NCBI GenBank assembly: GCA_047528275.1
Contig: CP180023.1
Span: forward strand, 1,054,001-1,118,000
Length of the DNA stretch: 64,000 nucleotides
Origin: G039954875 sp047528275
Lineage (GTDB): Bacteria; Bacteroidota; Bacteroidia; Flavobacteriales; Blattabacteriaceae
Direction of reading: 5' to 3'
Shown here: positions 23,027-31,890 of the stretch, piece after piece
Position numbering within the stretch: position 1 is the first letter of the stretch
Layout of the letters: each line of letters opens with the position of its first letter
Translations under genes and position numbers: made by a program
The notes under the pieces: generated by a model
What the model saw: only the letters and a program-made list of their open reading frames with translations
What the model was told of the DNA's origin: nothing
The model's database searches: none

Positions 23027-23299
23027 ATGAGCTTGAATGATAAGACAATCGAGTCATTGCTCGATTATAAAGAGGGTGATCATTTTCTCTATGAATCGGC
23101 CTTTAAGATCATTTCCTTGTCCGAAACAAACTTTGTTGCGGCGGTGAGAAAGGATCGGTTTGCCGAAGCGCAGTCAAAGGTTATCTATCAAAAGGCAATC
23201 TACATAAAGGAATTCATCGCGCTATACTTGACCAATATGAAAAATGTATCGGAAGACCATTACAATGCGCTTTGCAGCGGAATAATAGGCAAAGGATAA
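23027..23299 (+). CDS. Hypothetical small protein, 90 residues
   Basis: Open from ATG to TAA, 90 residues, beginning MSLNDKTIESLLDYKEGDHF and ending ALCSGIIGKG. It appears soluble and is rich in K, E and Y. No family was recognised. A 12-codon frame (MNDRDQDPLKPI) ends 14 bases upstream. The next frame starts at 23322. The spacing suggests a former operon, but the flanking genes are broken, so this may be a fragment that happens to stay open. Confidence 0.4.
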   Translation: MSLNDKTIESLLDYKEGDHFLYESAFKIISLSETNFVAAVRKDRFAEAQSKVIYQKAIYIKEFIALYLTNMKNVSEDHYNALCSGIIGKG

Positions 23300-24736
23300 A
23301 AACTTTTAATAGTCAAAAAACATGAGTGCAAAAGAAATCATCCCTACAGTCTTTGATGTAGGGGTTTATAACGAATGTTATGTATACCAATCCGTATTGA
23401 GCTCAGCAGTTTACCTGGTAAAATGCTTGAGATCATCTATAAGTACATCAAACAGCTCGAGCAGTCAATGCTTCTCTCAGATCGTCCCGATCTCTATGAT
23501 ATACCCTTCCTTGGATTGTGATCATACCCATAAGGAGAAGTTTTTTAGAGATTATCAATGAAATCCTGGAGAAAAAGATCAGTGATACGCTAGGCGATGT
23601 CTTGAAGAGGTTGGCTATAAGCCTATATATCCTTTTGATCTTCTAGTAAACTTTCCTCTGATGCTCATACATGCTTATCTGAAAGGATCTCAAACGAGCT
23701 TAGCGGAGATCTATAAGCTGTTTAATCATAATGCTGATATATATATAACATATTTGAGGCTACAACCTTATTGTCACTTCTGATATAACCAAGGACGGTT
23801 TGAAAAAGATCTATAGCGTGAGGGTTATAGGAATTGAACGATGAAGATCGATTTATCTAGCATGCAGGCCTTTATGAGGATCAACTTATCACCTTGTTCA
23901 AGGTCTATAAAAAGATCAATAAAAACTATAAATCAGCTACTTAATATATCAACATCAAAGATGGAAGACTATCAAGACGCATCAAAAATATCGATGAGAA
24001 GGCCTTAGGTTTTCTTCATCGTTTTGTCCATTTTACTCATGTATTAGGATGAACTTTTGAGACATTGAGTGAGGTGTTTTGGTTATCGATACCGATATAT
24101 TTGAGCTAAATTTCAACGATGAAACGTTATCTCCCCTTTTGAAGGGACAGGAGGTATTTTCGACTGGATACTCACTTCTCTAGCACGACCAATCACTTCG
24201 ATACTAGTACAATTTCCGATATCATCCATCCATCTTGACTATACGAAACAGGACAGTGACACTGGGGATCTCTTTCGGAAAGACATAATTCAACTGAAAG
24301 TCTTACAGGACTATCAGGGTATACTGATCATCAATTTACTTGTGAGCTATCCAGTCGAGTGGAAGAAGTTCAAACAAAAAAAGGTAGGAGATTTTAGCTT
24401 AAAACTTGTCCAAAAAGCTCTTCCAGAGCTATATCAAAGTACCAAAGCTTGGATCTGATCGAAAAAATCTATACAATCCTGACAGGACCACAAAAAGAGG
24501 TACAGATGGAATTAAATGGCAACGTAGTCAATGCAGCCGATCATAGCATGAATGGGGCTAATTTCAAAGCTTTTATCATAGGTCAGGATTTTTAGTAGCT
24601 CTCCTCATCAGAGCCAAGACGGTAGACAACATCAAAGAGATCATGATTTTATTACCTTATAGGGAAACGATCAACTGGAGGATATAATCGCTACGGAGGC
24701 TTTCACAAAAGAATAGGATAGAACGCCACTTTTGGA
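23300..24736 (+). pseudogene. Decayed plus-strand tract (family unknown)
   Basis: The leader GATAAAAACTTTTAAT precedes an ATG at 23322 (MSAKEIIPTVFDVGVYNECY). The frame breaks near 23410 and continues as LPGKMLEIIYKYIKQLEQSM, LLSDRPDLYDIPFLGL. Later pieces include NEILEKKISDTLGDVLKRL (23560-23620), then DLFRKDIIQLKVLQDYQG and KKVGDFSLKLVQKALPELYQ (24260-24440), and VQMELNGNVVNAADHSMNGA (24495-24560). All are separated by stops and frameshifts. No family was recognised. It resembles the 0-15 kb tract in style of decay. Confidence 0.4.
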
Positions 24737-25963
24737 TCACTTCGAATGCTGTTTTTTTGTTGATCTCTTTTCTCCGAATTTCACGATGCCTAACATCATG
24801 ATCAACATAGAGCCAAAGATGACGATCAATAGGGTGTTTTCTTTAACGATCAGTTGGTGTAATTCGTTTCTAGCATTCAGATGGTCATAAAACTGTAAGA
24901 ACAAAAGTATACTAATCAAGCCCCTCGGCGCGATAAGGGCCTCAGGTAATAGATTTTTTCGTTGGATTAACCCCAGATAAATTAGTCGTATCATATAGAT
25001 GATCAATAAGATAACTCCTCCATACAGATAAGCATCTGGATGTTTTAAGTGTTCCAAATCGATAGAGAAGCCAAAGAATAGAAAAAAAAATGTTCGGATA
25101 AGGAAAGCACTCTCAGCAGTCAGTAGAAAAAATTGATGCAGATCTTCCTTGGCTTTTTCCAATGGAAGGAATCTTATAAATTTCCTAGGGATGAAGGTAC
25201 AAGTATTTTTCAAAAACAATCCGAAGAAAAAAATGATGATCAAAGAAGAGAGATGATAATGTTTTCCGATAAGATAGGTCAAGATGAGAATCGAGAGGAT
25301 GAGGAAAAATTTTACATGATGACTAATTTTATCCATCAATTGGAGTAGCAAGTAAGTCACCAGGATAGAAGCAATGAAAACCATAAGTATGTCCAAGCTG
25401 AGCTGTCCGAAGGCCCCCACTTTGATTTCATCATTATTCAATATGAAGTTGAAAAGTATAATACCTAAGATGTCCGAAAAAGTCGATTCGTAAATGACGA
25501 ATTCCTTTTTAACCCCTGTGAGTGCTGCTACACTTGGGATAGCCACCGCACTGCTGATCACACCAAAAGGAACGGCATGCCTCAAATAAGTCAGATAAGA
25601 CAACGTATCGGTACATAACCTTTGTAAGCCATATGCAATCACTATAGAAGTGAGTAGTAAAGTAATTAGCGCAACGAAGAAGCTATGAAAGATTAAACTT
25701 TTTTTTTCAATAGTAATCTCTAATTCCAACGCCCCCTCTAATACGATCAAAATCAAGCCGACATTTCCCAAACTCGGCAAGATCTCTTTCATAAAAGGCT
25801 CAGGGATCTCGTAGTGAAATGATTCAGCCAATAATTTCATCCCCATACCTGATAAGATCAATAAAATCACTGAAGGGAATTTCGTCCTTCGAGCGACCAT
25901 GTCAAACAGGTAAGAAGCAATAACGAGAATGCAAAAGAGATAAATTACTATTGAATAGTCCAT
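24737..25963 (-). CDS. Cation:proton antiporter (CPA family, NhaP-like)
   Basis: A 408-residue integral membrane protein with about 11-12 hydrophobic segments, of the Na+(K+)/H+ exchanger superfamily. Family-like parts are the segment after helix 1 (RRTKFPSVILLILSGMGMK), the region VPFGVISSAVAIPSVAALTG, where discontinuous helices would lie, and FSDILGIILFNFIL, where the ion-binding Asp is expected. I start at ATG 25963 (MDYSIVIYLFCIL); upstream alternatives add a hydrophilic tail. It is divergent from idi across a 125-base gap. It probably balances pH or sodium at the inner membrane. The ion specificity is not readable. Confidence 0.85.
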   Translation of the reverse strand: MDYSIVIYLFCILVIASYLFDMVARRTKFPSVILLILSGMGMKLLAESFHYEIPEPFMKEILPSLGNVGLILIVLEGALELEITIEKKSLIFHSFFVALITLLLTSIVIAYGLQRLCTDTLSYLTYLRHAVPFGVISSAVAIPSVAALTGVKKEFVIYESTFSDILGIILFNFILNNDEIKVGAFGQLSLDILMVFIASILVTYLLLQLMDKISHHVKFFLILSILILTYLIGKHYHLSSLIIIFFFGLFLKNTCTFIPRKFIRFLPLEKAKEDLHQFFLLTAESAFLIRTFFFLFFGFSIDLEHLKHPDAYLYGGVILLIIYMIRLIYLGLIQRKNLLPEALIAPRGLISILLFLQFYDHLNARNELHQLIVKENTLLIVIFGSMLIMMLGIVKFGEKRSTKKQHSK

Positions 25964-26039
25964 AATTTTAGACACATTGAGTGTCAAATTTACACCATTC
26001 AGTCTATAGCTGTCTAGAGGAGGGTTGACCAAAAGCTTT

Positions 26040-26074
26040 TTTGGAGCAATGATTCGTAATATTGAATACATTTG
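26040..26074 (+). promoter_or_regulatory. Bacteroidota-type promoter of idi-queD
   Basis: TTTG at 26040-26043 and TACATTTG at 26067-26074 match the -33 and -7 (TAnnTTTG) elements with a 23-base spacer. The -7 box lies 14 bases before the ATG of idi. The spacing is somewhat long. Confidence 0.42.
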
Positions 26075-26088
26075 GAGTTCAAAAAAAA

Positions 26089-26613
26089 ATGAAGGCTAAA
26101 GGAGAACAAGTCATATTGGTAGGAACTCAAGATGAAGTACTAGGATTGATGGATAAGCAAAAGGCACATATAGAGGGCTTGCTCCATCGTGCCATATCTA
26201 TATTCGTGTTCAACAACCGACATGAACTAATGTTACAACAAAGAGCTGCCCATAAATATCACTCCCCACTTCTATGGGCCAACACTTGTTGTAGTCATCC
26301 CCGTCAGGGGGAAACTACCATCGAGGCAGCCCACCGATGCCTGGTCGAAGAGATGGGTTTTGATTGCCCACTTGAAGAGCAGTTTTATTTCACCTACAAG
26401 GCTGAGATGGATAATATACTGATCGAGAACGAACTAGATCACGTTTTGCTGGGGCGATATGAGGGTATTCCGAAGGTCAACCCAAAAGAAGTGACTACTT
26501 GGCGGTGGATTGCGCTGTCGGAGTTGATAAAGGAGATCCGAATCCATCCTGAATATTATGCCATTTGGCTTAGAATTATCATCGAGCGATATGCGGAAAA
26601 ATTAAAATCATGA
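26089..26613 (+). CDS. idi: Isopentenyl-diphosphate delta-isomerase, type I
   Basis: Nudix-fold enzyme that interconverts isopentenyl and dimethylallyl diphosphate, 174 residues. It shows the type I signatures LLWANTCCSHPRQGE (catalytic Cys in NTCCSHP) and AAHRCLVEEMGF, and the C-terminal acidic ENELDHVL. The ATG at 26089 follows an A-rich stretch; a TTG at 26062 would overlap the -7 promoter box and is unlikely. The stop overlaps the queD start in ATGA, so the two are translationally coupled. Its product serves menaquinone side-chain synthesis and the MiaA reaction encoded 7 kb away. Confidence 0.93.
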   Translation: MKAKGEQVILVGTQDEVLGLMDKQKAHIEGLLHRAISIFVFNNRHELMLQQRAAHKYHSPLLWANTCCSHPRQGETTIEAAHRCLVEEMGFDCPLEEQFYFTYKAEMDNILIENELDHVLLGRYEGIPKVNPKEVTTWRWIALSELIKEIRIHPEYYAIWLRIIIERYAEKLKS

Positions 26614-27020
26614 AGGTAACCATTAGCAGGCGGACCCACTTCAATGCTGCCCACCGTCTCTACAATGACCATTGGGATCAGACCCAGAATGAAGAGATCT
26701 TCGGTAAATGTGCCTATCCTCATTATCATGGGCACAATTATGAACTCATCGTGAGCATTACTGGTGAAGTGAATCCGCAAACCGGCTTTGTCATGAGCCT
26801 TAAAGAACTCAAAGAGATCATTCATCGCGAGGTAGAAGAGCCCTTTGATCATAAGAATTTCAATTTGGATGTGGAAGAATTCCGCTTGCTCAATCCCACC
26901 ACGGAAAATATCGTTGTCCTGATCTGGCAAAAGATTCGGAAAAAGATCCTTGAGAAGCTTGCGCTAAAAATCATCTTGTATGAAACCCCCAGAAATTTTG
27001 CTGAGTATGCTGGTGAATGA
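26610..27020 (+). CDS. queD: 6-pyruvoyl-tetrahydropterin synthase / QueD family protein
   Basis: A 136-residue T-fold enzyme. The zinc ligands are visible as His15 in FNAAHRL and His40 and His42 in HYHGHNY, and the catalytic Cys34 is in FGKCAYP. FDHKNFNLD and the terminal Glu region (LYETPRNFAEY) complete the active site. It makes 6-carboxy-tetrahydropterin for queuosine or a related pterin. Bacteroidota proteins of this exact form also carry the insertion ENIVVLIWQKI. It overlaps idi by four bases, and gcvT follows 45 bases later on the same strand. The physiological pterin product cannot be decided here. Confidence 0.9.
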   Translation: MKVTISRRTHFNAAHRLYNDHWDQTQNEEIFGKCAYPHYHGHNYELIVSITGEVNPQTGFVMSLKELKEIIHREVEEPFDHKNFNLDVEEFRLLNPTTENIVVLIWQKIRKKILEKLALKIILYETPRNFAEYAGE

Positions 27021-27065
27021 TGTACCCCAACCTTACTTTTTTCAGGAACTCTATTTAAAAAGAAA

Positions 27066-28154
27066 ATGAAAAAAACTATCCTTTATGATATCCATTTAGC
27101 ACTCGGGGCTAAAATGGCCCCTTTTGCGGGCTTTCATATGCCCATACAATACACCAGTATCCAAGAAGAACACATAGCTGTTAGAAATGCTGTAGGCCTT
27201 TTTGACGTCAGCCATATGGGCGAATTTTTCATCCGTGGAAGACAGGCTAAAGATCTTCTTCAGTACTTAACCACTAATGATGTATCTCGTCTCAATCCTG
27301 GTCTAGCCCAGTATTCTTGCATGACCCATGAGTCAGGTGGTATCATTGATGATCTGATCATCTACAAGCTGGCTGAAGAAGAATTTATGCTCGTGGTCAA
27401 CGCAGCCAATATCGAAAAGGATGCCCAATGGATCAATCAAAACAATCATTTTGCTACCGAATTTTTTGATCGATCTCAAGAATATGCTTTGTTGGCCGTA
27501 CAAGGTCCAAGAGCTCTGGAGATCCTTCAACCGCTGACAAATATCCCGCTCCAAGAAATCTCTTTTTATCACTTTGTTGTAAGTACTTTTGCTGGAGTCG
27601 ATCAAGTGATTATCTCGGCTACAGGCTACACAGGAGCTGGAGGTTTTGAACTCTATTTAAAGAATGAACACACCCAAGAGGTCTGGAAAAAAATCTTTCA
27701 GTCAGGTAGGCCTTATAATATCAAGGCTTGCGGATTGGCCGCCAGGGATACCTTACGTTTGGAGATGGGGTATTGTCTCTATGGTCAAGACATCACCGAT
27801 GATACTACACCATTGGAAGCTGGTCTAGGATGGATTACCAAATTCAGCAAAGATTTTATCGCGAAAGAGGTGCTCTTGAAGCAAAAGGAACAAGGTCTCT
27901 CTCGGAAATTGATCGCCTTTATCTTAGAGGAGAAAGGTATCCCTAGACAAGGATACCCTTTGATTGACCTTCAAGGTGATCCAATCGGTCATGTCACCTC
28001 AGGTACTGTATCGCCCATTTTAAAAAAGGGCATCGGTCTAGGCTATGTACCCACAGCTTTTTCTAAGGAGGGTACAGCACTTCAGGTTTCAATACGAAAC
28101 AAATGTGTCCCTGCTCAGGTCATCAAATTACCCTTTATGAAAAAGGAAGTTTGA
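27066..28154 (+). CDS. gcvT: Aminomethyltransferase (glycine cleavage T protein)
   Basis: A 362-residue T protein that moves the aminomethyl carbon from the H protein onto tetrahydrofolate, giving 5,10-methylene-THF and ammonia. Features are MAPFAGFHMPIQY, VGLFDVSHMGEF, the folate-site residues in GYTGAGGFELYL, the DTLRLEMGYCLYG segment and the C-terminal SPILKKGIGLGYVP. The length is normal. No other glycine cleavage genes are in the window. It follows queD on the same strand, so co-transcription with idi-queD is possible. Confidence 0.94.
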   Translation: MKKTILYDIHLALGAKMAPFAGFHMPIQYTSIQEEHIAVRNAVGLFDVSHMGEFFIRGRQAKDLLQYLTTNDVSRLNPGLAQYSCMTHESGGIIDDLIIYKLAEEEFMLVVNAANIEKDAQWINQNNHFATEFFDRSQEYALLAVQGPRALEILQPLTNIPLQEISFYHFVVSTFAGVDQVIISATGYTGAGGFELYLKNEHTQEVWKKIFQSGRPYNIKACGLAARDTLRLEMGYCLYGQDITDDTTPLEAGLGWITKFSKDFIAKEVLLKQKEQGLSRKLIAFILEEKGIPRQGYPLIDLQGDPIGHVTSGTVSPILKKGIGLGYVPTAFSKEGTALQVSIRNKCVPAQVIKLPFMKKEV

Positions 28155-28201
28155 TCAATCTGTTTGACCTATAACAAGGTTAAATACTACAATATTTAAG
28201 G

Positions 28202-28233
28202 TTTGAATACTGTTAGTAGATTTTATATCTTTG
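28202..28233 (+). promoter_or_regulatory. Bacteroidota-type promoter of the MATE gene
   Basis: TTTG at 28202-28205, a 20-base spacer, then TATCTTTG at 28226-28233. This is an exact fit to the TTTG/TAnnTTTG consensus, 14 bases before the ATG at 28248. Confidence 0.6.
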
Positions 28234-28247
28234 AAGTTTACAAACTG

Positions 28248-29606
28248 ATGTTTTTGAATCTTTCGCAACATATCAAAAGGAATTTCCAATTGGCTTTACC
28301 AGTGGCTTTCGGCCAAGTAGGTCAGATTTGCATCAACTTGGCTGACAATATCGTGGTCGGTTCGTTAGGTGAGGTAGCTTTAGCAGCAGTATCCCTAGCC
28401 AATGCAGTTTTTTACATCATCATGGTCTTTGGTTGGGGGATGGCTTCTGCCCTTTCACCCTTGGTTGCTGAGGTTGATGCTCAGGGAGATTATAAAAATG
28501 GGGTGACCATCTTACATCACGGTTTAGTGATCAACCTTTTATTATCAGTGTTAATGTATTTCCTCATTCATATTTTCCTTCCAGTTTTACCACATTTAGG
28601 GCAGGATCAAGAAGTAGTGGTTCAGGCAGCACCTTTTTTAAATATCATAGCGATTTCTCTAATCCCGTGGATCTTGTTTGAGAGTCTCCGTAAGTTTGCT
28701 GAGGGTTTGTCTTTGACTATTCCAGGGATGGTGATCACCTGGATAGGAGTTGTTTTCAATATTATTTTTAATTATTTCTTGATTTATGGTGAATACGGCT
28801 TCCCTAAATTGGGGATTGTTGGAGTAGCTTATGCTACTTTGATCACCCGTACAGCTATGTTAATCGGGCTGTTTTTATTGCTCTATCGGAATGTTAAAGT
28901 TCGTAAATGTTACCAGCAGCTCGAATATAGAAAATTTTACAAAGTCTGTTTTAGAAAGATACTAGCTATAGGGATACCGACGGGCTTACAAATGTTGTTT
29001 GAGGTGGGGGCTTTTACTGTAGCTTCTTTCATAGTGGGTTTTTCCGGAGCAAAGCAACTCGCTGCTCATCAGATCACAACTAGTCTATCCTCGACTACTT
29101 ATATGTTGGGTATGGGATTTGCTGTGGCTGCTACTGTCAGGATAGGCAATCAACGTGCCTTGAAGAATTATGTCGAACTCAGACGGTCAGGTTGGTCAGT
29201 CATTTTGATGTCAATGATCTTCATGTCATTGTGTGGTATAGGGTTTATTTTTTGGAGGTATGATTTACCATCGCTCTATCTCGATGACGATAAAGTGGTA
29301 GTCATAGCTGCTCAATTACTTGTCGTAGCGGCACTTTTTCAGTTGTCTGATGGTATACAAACGGTAGCTCTCGGCGCTTTGAGAGGGATGCACGATGTGA
29401 AAATTCCTATGTGGATCAGCTTTTTTGCTTACTGGATCGTTGCTATGCCTTTGGGTTGGTTCTGTTCTGTAACCATGGAGATGGGTGCCTTGGGGATTTG
29501 GATTGGTCTAGGTGTAGGACTTACTATAGCAGCTATTTTATTACTTCTACGGTACAATGATCAAACCCGACAACTCATCAAGTCAGAAGGTAGTGATATA
29601 ATATAG
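28248..29606 (+). CDS. norM: MATE family efflux transporter
   Basis: A 452-residue multidrug and toxin extrusion transporter with about 12 membrane helices. It exports cationic compounds using a sodium or proton gradient. Family segments are LALPVAFGQVGQICINLADN, GWGMASALSPLVAE, the mid-protein repeat IGIPTGLQMLFEVGAF, AAHQITTSLSSTTYMLGMGF and QTVALGALRGMHDVKIPMW. The ATG at 28248 is preferred over a TTG at 28203 because a good promoter lies between them. It stands alone: gcvT upstream is separated by 93 bases and a dead lysozyme gene follows. The substrate is unknown. Confidence 0.92.
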   Translation: MFLNLSQHIKRNFQLALPVAFGQVGQICINLADNIVVGSLGEVALAAVSLANAVFYIIMVFGWGMASALSPLVAEVDAQGDYKNGVTILHHGLVINLLLSVLMYFLIHIFLPVLPHLGQDQEVVVQAAPFLNIIAISLIPWILFESLRKFAEGLSLTIPGMVITWIGVVFNIIFNYFLIYGEYGFPKLGIVGVAYATLITRTAMLIGLFLLLYRNVKVRKCYQQLEYRKFYKVCFRKILAIGIPTGLQMLFEVGAFTVASFIVGFSGAKQLAAHQITTSLSSTTYMLGMGFAVAATVRIGNQRALKNYVELRRSGWSVILMSMIFMSLCGIGFIFWRYDLPSLYLDDDKVVVIAAQLLVVAALFQLSDGIQTVALGALRGMHDVKIPMWISFFAYWIVAMPLGWFCSVTMEMGALGIWIGLGVGLTIAAILLLLRYNDQTRQLIKSEGSDII

Positions 29607-29640
29607 ATGAGGGATTAACTATATTACTTAAATATAATGA

Positions 29641-30050
29641 AATGATGAGAACGGATCAAAAATATTTAAACTTTATTAGAGAATTCGGAATTCTTTACTT
29701 GACTACAAAGAAAGATCTTGTAGGAATATGTGCGATCGATTGTGGTCATACTGGTCCTGGATGTAGAAGAGGGGCAAACTATCACTGAGTAATAGGCTGA
29801 AGATCTTTTGCAGTATGATCTTTAAAAAGATGAGAAGACAAGTGAGTAGTACTATCAAGGTGCAGCTGATAAAGAATCAGTTTGATGCATTACTCTCCTT
29901 TACTTACAACGTTAGATGGGAAATTTATGACGCAGTACTTTGCTTAGAAAACCCAATGAAGGCGATTATCAAGATGCACCAGACGAATTCTTTCGATGAA
30001 ATAAATCCAAAGGAAAGGTTTTAGTAAGTTTGAGTAAAAGGAGGTAAGAT
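29641..30050 (+). pseudogene. Broken phage-type lysozyme (GH24)
   Basis: Remnant of a T4-type endolysin. MRTDQKYLNFIREF is followed by DLVGICAIDCGHTGPG (family: GxxTIGYGHTG), then a frame change to KNQFDALLSFTYNVRW (family: QFDALVSFxFNVG). The last part reads GKVLVSLSKRR in a third frame (family: GLxxRRxxE). Stops at 29787-29808 and two frameshifts inactivate it. The catalytic Glu region near the start reads FIREFGI, so the Glu-Gly has also decayed. Such lysozymes belong to phages or to contractile and secreted systems; nothing else phage-like remains nearby. Confidence 0.85.
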
Positions 30051-30250
30051 GAATAAAAATTATTTCTAACTTCTTAACCGAAGATTAAGATATTGAATCA
30101 TATTTACCATTAATCCAGTTTATTTTGCTTAGATTTGCCTGTCCAATTTTCTTCTGAAAACTGTAGCTTTTAAATGGAATTTTATACTACATTTCAAGCA
30201 ATTCCATTGTGTTTATTGCCTCAGTTCTTCTGAAGCATGAACTATTACTT

Positions 30251-31882
30251 ATGAAAACATTTGAAGAAGTCAAATTAAAACCTGAAATCCTCAAGGCATT
30301 GGAGGAGATAGGTTTTGTTACACCTACTCCAATACAACAGCGATCTATCCCTTATTTATTAGATTCTGAAAGAGACTTGATCGCTTTGGCCCAAACTGGC
30401 ACAGGAAAAACGGCTGCTTTTGGCTTACCTCTCATTCAGAAAACACTCCCTGACTTCAAAATCCCGCAAGCCTTAGTACTCTGTCCTACACGCGAATTGT
30501 GCCTACAGATCACACGTGATTTCCTCCGTTTTGCTCGATATTTATCCAAGCTAGAGATCATATCTATATACGGTGGAGCTAATATCGAAACCCAAATCAA
30601 GGCCTTGCGAAAAGGTAGCCATATTATCATAGGTACACCTGGACGAGTCACAGATCTCATGCGCCGAGGAGATCTTAAGTTAGGTGATATTCGTTATTTG
30701 GTGCTCGACGAGGCTGATGAAATGTTGAATATGGGCTTTAAAGACGAGCTTGATGCTATCGTGAGACAATTACCTAATAAGCGGCAAAGTTTGTTGTTTT
30801 CCGCTACCATGTCCAGGGAGATGAATACCATCGCTAATTCCTATTTGATAGATCCTATGGAGATCACTACAGGGAAACGCAATTTGGCTTCCGATGACGT
30901 TAAGCACGTCTATTATATGGTTAGTAGTCAAAACAAGTACTTAGCCTTAAGACACATTGCTGACATCAATCCAGATATTTATGGGATCATATTCTGCCGC
31001 ACTCGCCGGGAAACCAAAGAGGTTGCCGATCACTTGATCCAAGATGGATACAATGCCGACGCTCTTTATGGCGATCTCTCACAAACTCAACGCGAGTCGG
31101 TCATGAACCGTTTTAGAAAAAAATGCTTACAATTTCTTGTAGCTACAGATGTAGCTGCTCGTGGTATAGATGTCAGTGACATCACTCACGTGATCAATTA
31201 CAATCTACCGGATGAGAACGAGACTTATGTACACCGTAGTGGCCGTACAGGTCGAGCCGGCAATCAAGGGGTATCTATTTGCATTATATATTCGAGAGAG
31301 ACCCGTAGACTCAGAGAGCTCGAACAAAAAATCAGAAAAAAATTTGAACGATTGATGGTGCCCACTGGTAGAGAAATCTGTGAGAAACAACTTTTTCATT
31401 TGATCAATAAAATAGAAAAAGTTGTCGTAGACGGTCATTCGATGGAGAGTTATCTTCCAATGATTTACGAAAAATTGAGTGCATTCGATCGAGAGGAACT
31501 CATCAAGCGTTTTGCATCGGTAGAATTTAATCGTTTTCTCGTCTATTACAAAGATATACGAGACATCAATATTACGTCCACATTTGTCCCTATCGATAGT
31601 ACTTTTGATAGAAAGAGAAATGATTTTACTACAAGAGGTAGACACGTAGATTTTTCAAAGATTTTTTTGAATATAGGCGCAAAAGACGATTTGACTAAAC
31701 TCGGATTAATCCAGTTAATCAATCAAGCTACTAATACCAGAAATATTGATATTGGACGTATCGAGATATCAAATAAATCCTCGTTTTTTGAAGTGGACAG
31801 CCGCCATGAGGCTAAGGTTTTGAAAGGGATGAATCGTATGAACCATCGAGGACGTCCTATCTATGTAGAATTAAAGGTTTGA
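30251..31882 (+). CDS. deaD: DEAD-box ATP-dependent RNA helicase (DeaD/CsdA type)
   Basis: A 543-residue RNA helicase that unwinds structured RNA during ribosome assembly and mRNA turnover. It has the Q motif (FVTPTPIQQRSIP), Walker A AQTGTGKTAAFGLP, PTREL, TPGRVTDLM, DEAD near residues 153-156, SAT and the HRSGRTGRAG motif VI. The C-terminal third ends in a DbpA-type RNA-binding module (IGRIEISNKSSFFEV near 510). I chose ATG 30251, since the upstream frame from 30209 adds nothing family-like. The stop lies nine bases before the aroC ATG, so the pair is probably one operon. Confidence 0.93.
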   Translation: MKTFEEVKLKPEILKALEEIGFVTPTPIQQRSIPYLLDSERDLIALAQTGTGKTAAFGLPLIQKTLPDFKIPQALVLCPTRELCLQITRDFLRFARYLSKLEIISIYGGANIETQIKALRKGSHIIIGTPGRVTDLMRRGDLKLGDIRYLVLDEADEMLNMGFKDELDAIVRQLPNKRQSLLFSATMSREMNTIANSYLIDPMEITTGKRNLASDDVKHVYYMVSSQNKYLALRHIADINPDIYGIIFCRTRRETKEVADHLIQDGYNADALYGDLSQTQRESVMNRFRKKCLQFLVATDVAARGIDVSDITHVINYNLPDENETYVHRSGRTGRAGNQGVSICIIYSRETRRLRELEQKIRKKFERLMVPTGREICEKQLFHLINKIEKVVVDGHSMESYLPMIYEKLSAFDREELIKRFASVEFNRFLVYYKDIRDINITSTFVPIDSTFDRKRNDFTTRGRHVDFSKIFLNIGAKDDLTKLGLIQLINQATNTRNIDIGRIEISNKSSFFEVDSRHEAKVLKGMNRMNHRGRPIYVELKV

Positions 31883-31890
31883 AAACGATC

